From Antilocapra americana (Eukaryota; Chordata; Mammalia; Artiodactyla; Antilocapridae), in the NCBI GenBank assembly GCA_007570785.1, contig ML662442.1, positions 33,279,909 through 33,343,908 of the forward strand: a DNA stretch of 64,000 nt, in the 5' to 3' direction. The notes beneath the pieces were generated by a model. That model was not told the origin of the DNA. It searched no databases and saw only the letters and a program-made list of their open reading frames with translations. Shown here piece by piece: positions 11,056 to 23,351 of this stretch; the first letter of the stretch is position 1, and every line of letters starts with the position of its first letter. The translations under genes and the position numbers were made by a program.

Positions 11056-12718
11056 CTTTTCTTAATTTTACAGTTCAGTACTCAAGGAAGAAATAAATAT
11101 TTGGGGCATGAGAAATTTGCCATATACTTACATATGGTTTACAATTTTAGAAGAATGTATGCACCCAATTTCTCTTTGGGTTCTCCAAATTCCCCCTTCA
11201 TTGGATGATGATGTGTTGATATATAATGGTATATTACTATCGATCTTCATTCCACAGTAGAAATAGACTTACTCAAAGTAGTACAGTTCTTACATGCTAA
11301 GGAAATCTTCTTTCCAGGCCCCATACTATTTCTCTGCTATATCATCCCACATTTTCTGTGCATGAGAGTTACAAACTGCACTCCTAATCCTATGCAAATG
11401 ACTAGTTTCTGATTATAAGTCAATATCAAGGGAGATGTTAAAATGTAGGATTACTTTAGTCCAGACCCTCACCACTGGCCTGATCCATGAATGAATGTCA
11501 TATGAAAGATGGGCATGTGAAAAAAAAAAATCTATAGCCTCTGTTTCTATCTGTCCCTGTCTCTCTCTTACACACATACACACCATTATGTCAGCTTTTG
11601 CCATAGAAAAATAAAAGAGGGAACAATAGAACCAAATCTTTTGAAGTCCTTTCAAAGCTCCAGTTTTATTTTCAAATCTCATCAGGGATGAGTTCAGGAG
11701 TTTATACTTATGCTTGAGAAATTTAAGTTAAATGTAAGAAAGAATTTCTGACATAGGAATTATAAAATGTAAAAAAACAAAAATTACTTGCCACTAGAGA
11801 TTGTATCGTTTCTGTCTTTAAAAAGCTATAAAATAGTGAAGGCTGCCCTTTGCCTGCAGTGGTTTAAATATGGTTCTAAATGGAAGTGGCCTCTTTGGGA
11901 AAGTGGTGGACCAGGTAACCTTTCATAGTCTCCCTTAGTCTCTAAATTTCATTACTCTGTAATCCTATTAAAGAGATCAAATACATGCAATAATACCCAC
12001 TCATTCAGAGGTCAAGCTTCTGGAAACCTCAGGAGTTGATATATAGCTTTAAACTTAAAAGGAAAAAGAGAGAGAAAAAAGAAGCTCTCAAGCATGAAGA
12101 AATATTAACTATTATACTGAGACCATTATACTTATTCTACAGGAAAGGTAGACCCATTCTCAGACCTCTTCCAGACAACTGGGTGTAAAATAAGAAACTG
12201 AATAAGGATAATAGTGCAAGGAGGAAACAAAAAGAATAGAAGAATTAGGCTCATTTCTAAGGAATCTGACTCTTCTACATCCCAAGAGTCCCTGAAAGCA
12301 TCAGGACAGTGTGCCACAACTAAATTATCATTTCATAGTAGTTACCCTAAATTTGTACAAAAATAAAAGATTGAATCATTTTTCACTACTGACTGCTTAA
12401 GAAAGCAGAGATACAGACTTTTAGTTATATTTGTATTTCTTTACAAAAATTATTAAATAACTTTAAAGGAATAAGCTTAAACTAGGTGAAAAATTTACTT
12501 TATATGAAAGACTTAATTCCTCAGTTATTCTGGGTAAATGCGTGTTTTGTCTGTTATTTTTAATGACATATTTTGAAAATCCACTAAGATAAAAAAAAGT
12601 CAGTTTGATGACAAAAGGGAAATGTCTGAGATGATGGGTGTTGTTTAGAGAGTGTACGGCAACTGTTTGGGTTACTCTTATCAGCCACTTTAGATCTCAG
12701 TCATATTTAATGTGTATT
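11056..12718. other. Unique AT-rich stretch, no gene seen
   Basis: No nameable repeat. Small frames (89 codons minus at 11413-11682, 61 codons minus at 12132-12317) have no recognisable motifs. Confidence 0.5.
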
Positions 12719-13015
12719 AGTTTGTTTTTCGGAGAAGGCAATGGCATCCCACTCCAGCACTCTTGCCTAGAAACTCCCATGGACAGAGGAGACTAGTAGG
12801 CTGCAGTCCATGGGGTCGCTAAGAGTCAGGCATGACTGAGCGACTTCACTTTCACTTTTCACTTTCGTGCATTAGAGAAGGAAATGGCACCCCATTCCTG
12901 TGTTCTTGCCTGGAGAATCCCAGGGACAGGGGCGCCTGGTGGGCTGGCATCTATGGGGTCGCACAGAGTTGGAAATGACTGAGCGACTTAGCGGCAGCAG
13001 CGGCAGTTTGTTTTT
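12719..13015 (+). mobile_element. Bov-A2 dimeric SINE with 11-bp TSD
   Basis: Two BovA monomers in tandem: the first from GGAGAAGGCAATGGCATCCC, then a linker with repeated TTTCACTTT words, then a second from AGAGAAGGAAATGGCACCCC, ending in a GCAGCAGCGGC tail. The insertion is bounded by perfect AGTTTGTTTTT direct repeats at 12719-12729 and 13005-13015. Bov-A2 is restricted to ruminants and was mobilised by BovB. Confidence 0.93.
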
Positions 13016-14925
13016 AGATACACTTTTCTCACAAACTCATTCTTCTCTGCTTACCTTTTAAAGAAAGTATTTATATACCACTTTTTCAAAAGAGTTGAGA
13101 TGGCTTATAGAAATAGATAATTTTAATACAACAAAATATAAATAAGAAAATCAGGATAAAAAATAGCCAAAGCAAGTCTAATGCAGATATAAAATTAAAA
13201 TATAAAGTATGCATTTTTAGATCCTGGATATTGCACAAAGAGGGCAAAATTTGCATGCTTTCTAAATTTTTTTTTACTTAATTATCTATTATCCATCCAG
13301 CCTTATTACCAGCTTTTGTCAGCTCTTTTCTGTATTGCACAAAGGAATTAGAAAATATATTTCTCAAAATCTCCTTACCATATTGTCCAGGTTAGAATAT
13401 GCCAAGGAGAAGTTCTCACGTGAGTTTGGAAGGCAAAGATGAAAAGAGGCTCTATTCTACAGAAGCAGAGGCAGACATGAGAGCATGACAGCTTCCCCTG
13501 AGGTTTGAGAATCACTCCCTTTGCTGCTTCAAATTGCAATCTGCAGTAGTGGCAACCTCCATAATCCACAGATTTTTCAGTAGTTATGCAAAACTCTAAC
13601 TCTCCAAATGATAATTCTTCATATTTGGAAAGCACAGAATGACTTCTGTTTTCCTCTTCAAATCCTAGCTGATTTAGGTCCACAGAGGCCAAAGCAGAGA
13701 GAAGGCTTACTATTCACCATATTTATAAGACATATACAAACCATTTACTCAAAAGAAACACAGTTTTCCCTGTTATAGAACATTAAAAGAAAACTTCCCT
13801 CAAGTTCTTATAAGGAACAAGTACTCGACAAGGTTTTTATAGTATGTATGATAGTGTCTTTCCTATAGTTGTTTCGTATAATGACCCTCAACACAAACCG
13901 ATGGTATAAATCCAAAATACAATTCTGTACAAGCAATTCTACAAGGCTGAAATAATGCAAAACAAAAGTGAAGTTCTCAGTTGACCTGATCGATCCAAAT
14001 GTAAAACTTAAGAGCAACTGAAAGGGTAGAATTATAATATAAACTTCGGGAGATTTTATAGATAATATCTTATATTGTAATAAAAGTTTACCAGAACTAA
14101 GGGGAAAAAGCAGTAGCAGTTTCAAGTAGACCATGATTTGTAAAACTGGAAAAAGTGAGCTTTAAGATCTTGATTTCTACAACCTCATCCAGGAACTCCA
14201 GTCTTCAGGAAATTATGAATATCTCAGATTCTCTCATTATTAGTTTGACTCAACAAGTCAATAATGAGAAGTTTATAATTAGATTTCAACTTAAAAATTT
14301 CCCAAATGATCTCTTTACTAGCCTTGCCAAGTTTTTTTATTTTTCCCTAACTAGGAATTCTTGTCAAATAAAACACTAAAAGAATAGGCCTAAGTATTGA
14401 GCTAAGAGAACTGCTACCTATTTATCGGCAACTTTTGACAAGAAAGAAATAGGTGATCATCTCAGACAGCTGAAGATCAGCACCAGACTGAATGTCTTTC
14501 AGCTCACTACCATCTTCTCATTCCTCTTATCTCTCTCCCCATTTGTACCGTGACAGCAAACAGACCCTGGAGTATCTCTGCCATGTATTTTAGATTTAAT
14601 GGAAGGGGGAAAGGCTTACTTTCTACATAGTCCAAAAGTCCAAATTAAGACAACAGTATATAAAAAGTGACTACCTATAACAAGTTCTATGGATTTGACA
14701 TTGAGATAGAAAGAGGAATAAAATATTTAAACAATATCAAGTAAATCTGCCACTACTGCAGATTTATCAAGTTTTTAAATAAGTTCAGCAAGAATATTGT
14801 CATGCTGATGTAGCACCAATTCCTAAAAAAAAGTGATCTGTGAGACCTCAGCCCCCTCTTCCTCAACAGCTTCGGCTATCAAACCCAATACCACATTTCT
14901 GGCATTCAAGTAATCCAACATAATT
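13016..14925. other. Unique AT-rich stretch, no gene seen
   Basis: No repeat recognised. Minus-strand frames of 105 (13375-13692) and 108 codons (13808-14134) have no domain, signal or context that I can recognise and look like chance frames. Confidence 0.5.
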
Positions 14926-15290
14926 ATTAATTACTTAAACATTTGTTGAGTATCTACTACATGTTTTACACATCGCTTAAGACTGAAGATACAGTAGTTA
15001 ACCAAGCTTACAAAAATCTCTCATTCTTGAAGCTTAGGTTGTATTTAGGGAAGAAAGACAAAAAACACTAACTAAAATTTGTGTAAGTAGAATGATAATA
15101 GGTACTATGAATAAAAATAGAGCAACAAAGGAGGATACAAACTTTAGAAACTGGAGAAGAGAGGATTCAAGCTTTGCAATTTTAAATAGGATGACTGGGG
15201 GAAGAAAAAAATTAGCAAACACGTAACAAAAGACCTGAGATAAGATGAAGGAACTACTATGCAGGAGGAAGCCAGTGGCCCTTGAAGACT
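14926..15290 (-). mobile_element. L2 LINE fragment
   Basis: Antisense L2 3' region: ACATTTGTTGAGTATCTACT, 'gaagatacagtagttaacc', AATCTCTCATTCTTGAAGCTT, then GGTACTATGAATAAAAATAG and GCAATTTTAAATAGGATGAC, all in the order of the L2 consensus as I recall it. The right boundary is vague. Confidence 0.65.
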
Positions 15291-15835
15291 GGGGCCAGAG
15301 CTGCTTAGAGGGTGGTCAGGAGCCCTGTTACTGGGGAGAAGCAAGCTGTAGCATGGATTCACCCTGGAGCAGAAGCACATATCCCCAAAAAGACTTGAGA
15401 AAACTCATTCATTACTGAGAAGAGGTGTAACACTAGGCTTGTCTATTATGTGAATAGAAGACAGCTCAGTGCAGAGAACGGGTTTCCAGGGTAGTTGACT
15501 GAAGTCAAGAATGTCCTCTCTAATTATCCCATCATGCTATCAGTTACCACGGTGCAAGCAGAACAAGGGCTGTGGCGAGAGATGAGAGACCTCACCATGT
15601 CGCCGAGTTTAGGATCACAGAACTCTAAGCCGTGGATAGCTCAGATTAGATAAACTGGGTAAAAACTCTTCTAGGGCTCAATTTTCTAACCTCTAATAGA
15701 CACAAATATTAACACTATAGAGGTTTACGAACATTATAAATGATAAGAGTACACTGTCTGACAAGTGGAAACACATACAATGAATCTTTTGTTATAAAGA
15801 AAAATAGCGGCTCCAAGAAAAAACTTGAAATTAAC

Positions 15836-15999
15836 AGAGTGACACCCTAGCACAGGGAACTCTACTCAATATTATGCAACAACCTGAATGGGAAAAGAAC
15901 TTGAAAAAGCATACATACATATATATGTATAACTAAATCACTTTGTTGTATACCTGAAACTAACGCAACATTGTTAATCAAATATAAAGTTAAAAAAAG
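15836..15999 (+). mobile_element. L1 3' UTR tail
   Basis: Carries the L1 ending CTAGCACAGGGAACTCTACTCA, ATATGTATAACTAAATCACT, TTGTATACCTGAAACTAACG and an A-rich end. Only about 165 bases, 5'-truncated. Confidence 0.75.
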
Positions 16000-16520
16000 A
16001 GTTCCACTGATCATTATACATCCTCCCTTCTGAAATATTATTATTTAAAAGGAAGTACTTCCATGTAATATAGTTATCAAGACTTTTAAGTCTTAGTTCA
16101 AAAAGAAATGACTACAAGTAGATTCCTGACACTGTGACATATATTATATGTCAAGCTATACCACAGAGGTGACCACCTAATTTGTCTGTTCCATCCTCAG
16201 CCTCAGGAACAATTTCTTGTTGTTATTTCTCCTCCTTTTCGCTGCAGCTGATGGCTTTCCTCTACACTCTAGTTCTACCCGGCAATCTTATCAGACTGTA
16301 AATCAGCTTTAAGAGTTAAGTGAAAGAAAGGAGGAAGAAGAGTTGCCCAACAGGGAGTCAGTCGATCAATAGTTACTTAATAGCCAATGACTACTCTGTT
16401 CAATTCTACAGCTATGAGTTATGTCATGCATCACACACGGGTATAATTATAAAGATGTTCTCTGTGCGCTAGGGACATACCAGCTGGCTTCAGAGATTAA
16501 CCACATAAACCAGTGAGGGT

Positions 16521-16538
16521 ATAATAATAATAATAATA
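16521..16538. repeat. (ATA)n microsatellite
   Basis: Six ATA units directly before a MIR copy. Confidence 0.85.
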
Positions 16539-16700
16539 CATATTTTGAGTCCATGTCTTGTTGGATGTTTTAAATGTACCATGTCCAATCTCTCTACAAC
16601 AAACTTATGAAGTAGGTATTTTTATATTAATTTTATAGAGGAAGAAATGAATTTAAACAGGTTAAGTAGCTTTTCCAATATACTATAGAGTGTAACATTG
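16530..16700 (-). mobile_element. MIR SINE (diverged)
   Basis: Antisense MIR features: TGTACCATGTCCAATCTC, ACTTATGAAGTAGGTATTTT, TTTTATAGAGGAAGAAATGA and AACAGGTTAAGTAGCTTTTC. Confidence 0.65.
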
Positions 16701-16929
16701 AAAAAAGAGTATGTTAATAGTGCATGTGACTTTATAAACAAGTGCATGTACCACTGATTGAATAGAATAAACGGTCAAATGGGGAGGCAACAAATGAAGA
16801 AATTCTTTGCTATAGAAATAGAAAGAATAGAAAAAGAAAAAAGACCAATTAAACTAAGTGATACACTGGTCAAAGGATAAAATTATCTTGATTATATTAA
16901 ATATTCAGGCTTTTTATGACATATTAGGT

Positions 16930-17143
16930 TTCTCTGAAAGTGAAAGTGTTAGTCACTCGATCGTGTCTGCCTCATTGCAACCCCATGGACTGTAACCCAA
17001 CAGACTCTGTCTATGGAATGCTCCAGGCAAGAATACTGGAGTGGTCTGCCATTTCCTACTCCAGGGGGATCTTCCTGATCCAGGGACTGAACCCAGGTGC
17101 CCTGCACTACAGGCAGATTCTTGACCTCTGAGCTAGCAGAGAG
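16930..17143 (-). mobile_element. Bov-tA SINE
   Basis: Antisense Bov-tA: GTGTTAGTCACTCGATCGTG, CCCCATGGACTGTA, CAGGCAAGAATACTGGAGTG, GATCTTCCTGATCCAGGGA and the antisense B box GGGACTGAACCC. Both overlapping frames here (63 and 72 codons) are SINE translations. Confidence 0.92.
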
Positions 17144-17145
17144 AA

Positions 17146-17588
17146 ATAGAACCAATAGGGTATGCATGTGTGTGTATTTATGGGAACAGGCTCACATGGT
17201 TACAGGGGCCAAGAAATCCCATGGTCTGCCATCTGCAAGTTGGAGAACCAGTAAAGCCAATTATAACTCAGCCTGAGTCCAAAGGGTTGATGGATGACCT
17301 GGAATTCAATGGCCCAAGAACCAGCAGCTTCATTATCCAAGGGGAGGAAAAAATCCACAGCTCAAGTCAAAAGGAGACAGACTTCATCCTTCCTGTGCCT
17401 TTTTGTTCCATTCAGACCTTTAAAGAGTTAGATGATGCCCACCTAACGTTGGTGAGGGTGCACCTTCTTTATTCAGTCTACTGATTCAAGTGCTAATCTC
17501 TTCTAGAGACACTGTCACAGGCACACCTAGAAACGTTTTGCCAGCTCAGCCCAGTCAAATTGACACATTAAAATTAACTATCACATGT
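17146..17588 (-). mobile_element. Ancient mammalian interspersed repeat (LTR-like), diverged
   Basis: The minus strand opens TGTGATAGTTAATTTTAATG and TGTCAATTTGACTGGGC, followed by an 'agattagcacttgaatcagtag' phase, TGGGCATCATCTAACTC and a far end CCTATTGGTTCTA. I know this family as a common old mammalian repeat with LTR-like TG start, but I am not sure of its name. A plus-strand frame of 104 codons (17170-17484) lies wholly inside and is not a gene. Confidence 0.6.
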
Positions 17589-18428
17589 GCAGTACCTATT
17601 GTGCTCAAGAAACTGTTCAGTACTATGAAGGCTTTAAGAGACATTTTCAAACTAGGTGGGACAAGAAGGAGAACAGAGAAAAATTAAACAGTAAAATAAG
17701 GTAACATTTAATACTAGAAAACACGCTCAAGAGTATCTATAGCAGTTTTACTATAGCAAAAATATTGACAATATGAAAATGCCTCTCATTAGAAAATCAA
17801 ATGATACAGTATTAAAAGAAATATTCTATGGTAGCAGAAATAAATTAACTACTGCACAACATAATAATACATACGAGCTTCAGAAAAAAACTTGACAAAA
17901 GCCTTCTGCTTTTGAAAAACAAAGAATATATATAGTGTGGTACAACTTATAAAGTGTTGAACTAAAATATTTAATTGTTAGAAATACAAATGCAACAAAA
18001 TTTCTGGAAGAAACTAAGAAATGTGCATTGCAAAAAGATACACAGTGGTTTCAATGATATGGGGGAAGCTCTATTTCCCAACTGAATACTTACTTACATG
18101 TATTATATAATACATTTAATATAAATACATGCATATATATCTTTCAATTATTTGAATGCATATATTTTCATAATAAGATGAAAAAGCAATTTAAGATAGC
18201 AACATATGAGTTATCATAAGGAAGAAGTGAATAAATACAAATAACAATACCAGATAGTATGTTTGCATAATTGCTAGTAGATTAATTCATTCAGTCTGTA
18301 CCACAGATCCTTGAGGTAGATGCTATTCTTATCCTCATATTTTAGGATAATAATAGGAAAAACAAAGCACAGAGGAATTGAGAATGTCTGACTCCCAGGC
18401 CCCAGTCAGTAATTGCTGCAGTTCAAAG
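17589..18428. other. Unique AT-rich DNA; weak MIR-like patch
   Basis: No gene seen. At about 18241-18400 the text has a faint antisense-MIR order (GAGGTAGATGCTATTCTTAT, TTTTAGGATAATAATAGGAA) too diverged to call firmly. Confidence 0.4.
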
Positions 18429-19695
18429 GAAGTCATCTCACACACTAGAAAAGTAATGCTCAAAATTCCCCAAGCCAGGCTTCAGCAATACATGAACCAT
18501 GAACTTCCAGGTGTTCAAGCTGGTTTTAGAAAAGGCAGACGAACCAGAGATCAAATTGCCAACATCCGTTGGATCACTGAAAGAGCAAGAGTTCCAGAAA
18601 AACATCTATTTCTGCTTTATTGACTATGCCAAAGCATTTGACTGTGTGGATCCCAATAAACTGTGGAAAATTCTGAAAGAGATGGGAATACCAGACCACC
18701 TGACCTGCCTCTTGAGAAACCTGTATGCAGGTCAGGAAGCAACAGTTAGAACTGGACATGGAACACAGACTGGCTCCAAATAGGAAAGGGAATACGTCAA
18801 GACTGTATATTGTCACCCTGCTTATTTAACTTATATGCAGAGTACATCATGAGAAATGCTGGACTGGAGGAAGCACAAGCTGGAATCAAGATTGCTGGGA
18901 GAAATATCAATAACCTCAGATATGCAGATGACACCACCCTTATGGCAGAAAACAAAGAAGAACTAAAGAGCCTCTTGATGAAAGTGAAAGAGGAAAGTGA
19001 AAAAGTTGGCTTAAAGCTCAATATTCAGAAAACTAAGATCATGGCATCTGGTCCCATCACTTCATGGCAAACAGACGGGCAAGCAGTAGAAACAGGGGCT
19101 GAACTTATTTGGGAGGGGGGGCTCCAAAATCACTGCAGATGGTGATTGCAGCCATGAAATTAAAAGACGCTCACTCCTTGGAAGGAAAGTTATGACCAAC
19201 CTAGACAGCATATTAAAAGCAGAGACATTACTTTGTCAACAAAGGTCCATCTAGTAAAGGGTATGGTTTTTCCAGTAGTCATGTATGGATGTGAGAGTTG
19301 GACTATAAAGAAAGCTGAGTGCTGAAGAATTGTTGCTTTTGAACTGTAGTATTGGAGAAGACTCTCAAGAGTCCTTTGGACTGCAAGGAGATCCAACCAG
19401 CCCATGATAAAGGAGATCAGTCCTGGGTGTTCATTGGAAGGACTGATGTTGAAGCTGAAACTCCAACACTTTGGCTACCTGATGCGATGAACTGACTCAT
19501 TTGAAAAAACCCTGATGCTGGGAAAGATTGAGGGTAGGAGGAGAAGGGAACGACAGAGGATGAGATGGTTGGATGGCATCACCAACTCAATGGACATGAG
19601 TTTGGATAGACAGGGAGGCCTGGAGTGCTGCGCTTTATGGGGTCACAGGGAGATGGACTCAACTGAGTGACTGAACTGAACTGAACTGAAGTCAT
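18429..19695 (+). mobile_element. BovB LINE, 5'-truncated, with probable 8-bp TSD
   Basis: Starts inside the RT domain (equivalent of ...CTCATCTCACAC) and runs to the 3' end, which closes in repeated ACTGA units (GAACTGAACTGAACTGAA). GAAGTCAT occurs at both edges (18429-18436 and 19688-19695) and is the likely TSD, though it partly overlaps element text. About 24 bases are missing near 19602 compared with other copies here. Confidence 0.95.
18499..19145 (+). pseudogene. BovB reverse transcriptase remnant with intact YADD
   Basis: Two overlapping frames carry the RT. 18499-18783 holds motif A (FIDYAKAFDCVDPNKL) and the following GIPDHLTCLLRNLYAGQ region. A one-base loss near 18765 breaks the frame before the RQGCILSP region, and 18810-19145 continues with SPCLFNLYAEYIMRN, the catalytic YADD (18921-18932) and LKLNIQKTKIMASGPITSW. 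The active-site box is intact, but the frameshift and 5' truncation make it non-functional. Confidence 0.9.
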
Positions 19696-20100
19696 ATCTT
19701 AAGTGGGGAGTTTAGGACAAACTTTAAGGTAAGGTTTGCTTTATGGAGAGAAAATTGAAACTGAATGAACAGAGTGAGTTAGCGATTCACTTCAACCTTT
19801 AAAACAAATTCTTTTTTAAAAAACCCATGGCAGTGTTTGTTTAAATAAAATATTATATGGAAAAATGACAAAGCCCACAATAGAAGAGCAATTCTGATGA
19901 GAGAGTGGGAACCTCTCTTCCCCTCCTTATCCCTTAATCCTCACCATCAGCACTCCATACTCCAAGTGTTCTTTAGAATGTGAAAATAATTGCTCCAAGA
20001 CAAGTTTAATCTTCTCCTTTTTGTCTCATACCTACCTTAAGGAATATGAAAGGATATTAATGTAATAGCCTAATGCTATCAATATTATTAATGTAATATT
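19696..20100. other. Unique AT-rich DNA
   Basis: No gene or repeat family recognised. Confidence 0.5.
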
Positions 20101-20332
20101 ATTAGGCATTATTGGGATCTTCCTTGGTGGCTTAGTCGGTAAAGAATCTGTCTGCAATGCAGGAGACTGGGGTTCAATCCCTGGGTTGGGAAGATCTCTT
20201 GGAGGAGGGTATGTCAACCTACTCCAGTATTCTTGCCTAGAGAATCCCCATGGGTAGAGGAGCCTTGCAGGCTGCTGTCCATGTGGTCACAAAGAGTCAG
20301 ACACAACTAAGCACAGCACATTAGATGTTATT
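20101..20332 (+). mobile_element. Bov-tA SINE with imperfect 13-bp TSD
   Basis: Complete Bov-tA: GGGATCTTCCTTGGTGGCTT head, B box GGTTCAATCCC near 20171, body ACTCCAGTATTCTTGCCTAG, tail AGAGTCAGACACAACTAAGC. Flanking repeats ATTAGGCATTATT (20101-20113) and ATTAGATGTTATT (20320-20332) match at 11 of 13 positions. Confidence 0.93.
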
Positions 20333-20885
20333 CAGCTGAGATGCTTGGGGTGACATTTTTGATAGGGAATAAATTAATGTGTATTTCCTAAGAACTGTAA
20401 AATCTAATGCACCAAGTTATAGTGGTGAATTAAGGGAAAAGTGAATCAAGATCAGTACATCAAGAAGCATCTCAGAAGGTCCTCTGTGGTCTCATTTAGT
20501 TCACAGAAGCTTGGGAGCACAGCCTGGTAAAAACAAGCTGTGGTTTCCCACAACAATCCATTCTGCATAGTTCTCTTGACTCTGGGGCAGAAATCAGCAA
20601 CCAGTCCTGGATGGGGGGTGGTTGTAGAGGGAGATATCTTTATGTAAATATTTTTTCACTGTTACACACAAACAAGATGAGGGAAGATGTTTCTTTCACA
20701 TGAAATAACATAAATAGACAAAACAAACAATAAAACCAAGGTTATATAATATGTACCTGAGAGATACATAGTGAGCCACCTCAACTAGCATGAATGGTTC
20801 AGCAAAGCTGGAATGGCTGATGGAAAGGAAAGTTAATGAATTTACATTTCTATCCACAAAGCAATAGGCACATACTGAGACATTT
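20333..20885. other. Unique DNA, no gene seen
   Basis: No nameable repeat. A minus-strand frame of 132 codons (20696-21094) starts in the neighbouring SINE and is not a gene. Confidence 0.5.
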
Positions 20886-21080
20886 GGGCTCCCCTGGTGG
20901 CTCAGATGGTAAAGAATCTGCCTGCAATGTGGGAGACCTGGGTTCAATCCCTGGGCTGGAAAGATCCCCTGGAGGAGGGCATGGCAACCCATTCCAGTAT
21001 TCTCGCCTGGAGGATCCCCTGGATAGAGGAGCCTGGTGGGCATAGGAGTTGGACATGACTGAGCAACTAAGCATGTGTGG
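20886..21080 (+). mobile_element. Bov-tA SINE
   Basis: GGGCTCCCCTGGTGGCTCAG head, B box GGTTCAATCCC, body CAACCCATTCCAGTATTCTC, tail GTTGGACATGACTGAGCAAC. A short deletion removes the usual CTACAGTCCATGGGGTCGC stretch near 21042. Confidence 0.92.
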
Positions 21081-21917
21081 TCATAGTCAAGCATCTTGTT
21101 TCATCTCCATGGCTAACTTCTCAGTCTGAGTGATAACTTTCACCCATAATCTCCATACTAAGGGTGAGTAAAAGGTAGAAAACACCTAGGATGGAAAAAA
21201 TAATCAGGAAATCTTGTGAAAAGTAAGTCTTGACAATTGTCTCACGTGGCCCACAAAGTTCAAAGCCTAGCTCAGATTGCAAGGGATATATTCACTGACA
21301 AGCACTCTTCTTTGTCAAACATTTCTGGTGGAAGGGAAGTATTGCAAAGGAGAATAAAGGTTGTTCTAGACACAGTCCAAGAAAATTGCTGTCTATTGGT
21401 ATCTATCTATAAATGCCTTCTCAACATTTAATTAAATAGCCAATGTTATTTTCAGTGTCAAGTTCTGCAGATTATAAGAATATTTTTACAGCAGTGCACT
21501 TTTCTAACATGTATATAAACAATTCAGCACTTGATCTATTTGATGCCAAGCAACTCTGACCTTCACAATGCTGACATGTTGTTTTGTTAAGGCACAGGCA
21601 TAGTTTATACCACAAAAAGAGATATAATTGAAGGTCCTATTAACTCACAATTTCTGCTGTGTTTGAAGATTTTTGCAGTTTCTTTGAGTTGAAATTAAAA
21701 AGAGAGATGTATGTGTAGAGCATGTTATTGTAAAACTGGCCCATTCCCTTCTCTGAGCTATAACATTCAAAGAAGAGTATTTTAAAAATGTCAGAGTACT
21801 TAAAGAATAATATTTCTGAAATTTTCATTATACAAGGTCATGATGGAACATTAAAATCATTTTCAATGTGATCTTATGATTCACTCTGCTATTACAGAAG
21901 CTAGTGATAGTTTGGCT
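21081..21917. other. Unique AT-rich DNA
   Basis: No gene or nameable repeat seen. Frames of 62-64 codons are featureless. Confidence 0.5.
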
Positions 21918-22285
21918 TATCAGAACAACAGATTGGTTCAAATTTCAGAAAGGAGTTTGTCAAGACTGTACACTGTCACTCTGCTTATTTAACTTCTATG
22001 CAGAATACATCATGGGAAATGCTGGGCTGGAAGACCCAAAAGCTGGAGTCAAGATTTCAGGAGAAATAGCAATAACCTCAGATATGCAGATGATACCATT
22101 CTAATGGCAGAAAATGAAGAGGAACTAAAGAACCTCTTGAGAATGAGAGAAGAGAGTGAAAAAGGAGGTTTAAAACTCAACATTAAAAAAACAAAGATCA
22201 TGGCATCTGGTCCTGTCACTTCATGGCAAATAGATGGGAAAAAGTAGAGGCACTGACAGATTTTATTTTCTTGGGCTCCAAAATC
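21918..22285 (+). mobile_element. BovB fragment (RT palm), both ends missing
   Basis: Covers the RT from just before RQGC (here CQDCTLSLCLFNFYAEYIM) through the catalytic YADD (22083-22094) to the position just before the thumb, then stops abruptly at ...GGCTCCAAAATC. Losing the 3' end is unusual for a LINE insertion and implies later deletion or rearrangement. Frameshifts separate the pieces. A fresh BovB 3' segment starts 1.08 kb downstream at nearly the same consensus point. Confidence 0.93.
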
Positions 22286-23351
22286 TATATATATCATTCG
22301 TTAGGATATATTAATAATGAGCCAGTTGGCTTGAGAAAAAATATTGAGTTGACACCTCTAAAATGCTAGGAGAGGGATTTGTTTACAAATTCTGTTAGTT
22401 GTCTTCAGAAATATATATTATTAAATGTAGCATTTAGATACCCAAAATGGGACAAGTGGAAATTCCAGAGGAGAGACTACCATTACACAACGAAATTCCC
22501 ACTGTAATCTATAGCTTTAAATGCTATAGCTCATAGACCTCCTCTACCCTACAAATCTCTGATGGCCGTCCACAGTCACTAGCATCACCACTGACCCAGT
22601 TTCCTAAACCAAAGAGATGGAAATCATTCTCAAAGCCTCTGAGTCCTGCACTTCTCATTTCTAAACAATCACAAAGTCATATTTACTAATACTTTACCAC
22701 TTAATTATTTCCCAAATTTCCCCACTCTTCTCATCAAGACCCACAAAGCTCTGGGTCTACAAAGATAAGTCCAAAAATCATTTTTCTTTCAAGTGTCTGC
22801 TTCTTGCAAATCAAATGCAACTTGCTTTCCTACTACTGAATCTGCTCTATATTTAAATAAAACTCTTGTTGACTTAGTAAAAAAAAAATGTATATTTTCA
22901 AGTGTACACACATTCTCCTTATTCTCCATGTCAGAAAGTCTCAACTTCACAGCCTGTGAAAGGCTGCAAGTGGGAAAAATAAAATGAGTTACCTACTAAG
23001 AATATTTTGGTTATATTTCCAAATACTATCCCATTGCACATCACCACTCTCCAATCCTAGTTATCACTCTGTAGCTCAAAGGGAAAATAAGGCAACAAGA
23101 CACAGAGAATATGGTTGGTGAAAATGTTCCCTTGGCTCTTGGCTACTAGGGATAGTTCAGAATTCTTCAGAGCTTCTTTTTCTAAATTTATTCTCTTCGT
23201 ACCTCTAGTTGGTAACTGGGATTGGGACTTGTAAGTGTAGCAAAGCCAGTGCCCTAAGAGGCTTCTTTAATTTCTATGGTGCATATGAAGCCAAGCTCTG
23301 TGATATCTTCTTAGAAATAATCAGTTGTGACATTTCATTTCATTCTGTGAC
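22286..23351. other. Unique DNA between two BovB pieces
   Basis: About 1.07 kb without a recognised repeat or gene. There is no poly(A) or SINE signature that would mark it as a retroposed insert. Confidence 0.5.

Noticed and set aside
17170..17484. 104-codon frame with an apparently complex composition
   Set aside because: Lies entirely within an ancient interspersed repeat in antisense; composition is inherited from that repeat.
20112..20190. tRNA-like sequence with a B box (also at the other Bov-tA heads)
   Set aside because: These are the tRNA-derived heads of SINEs, not tRNA genes; the anticodon arm is degenerate and BovA sequence follows.
20696..21094. 132-codon minus-strand open frame
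   Set aside because: Most of it is the antisense translation of a Bov-tA SINE plus AT-rich flank; no protein motif.
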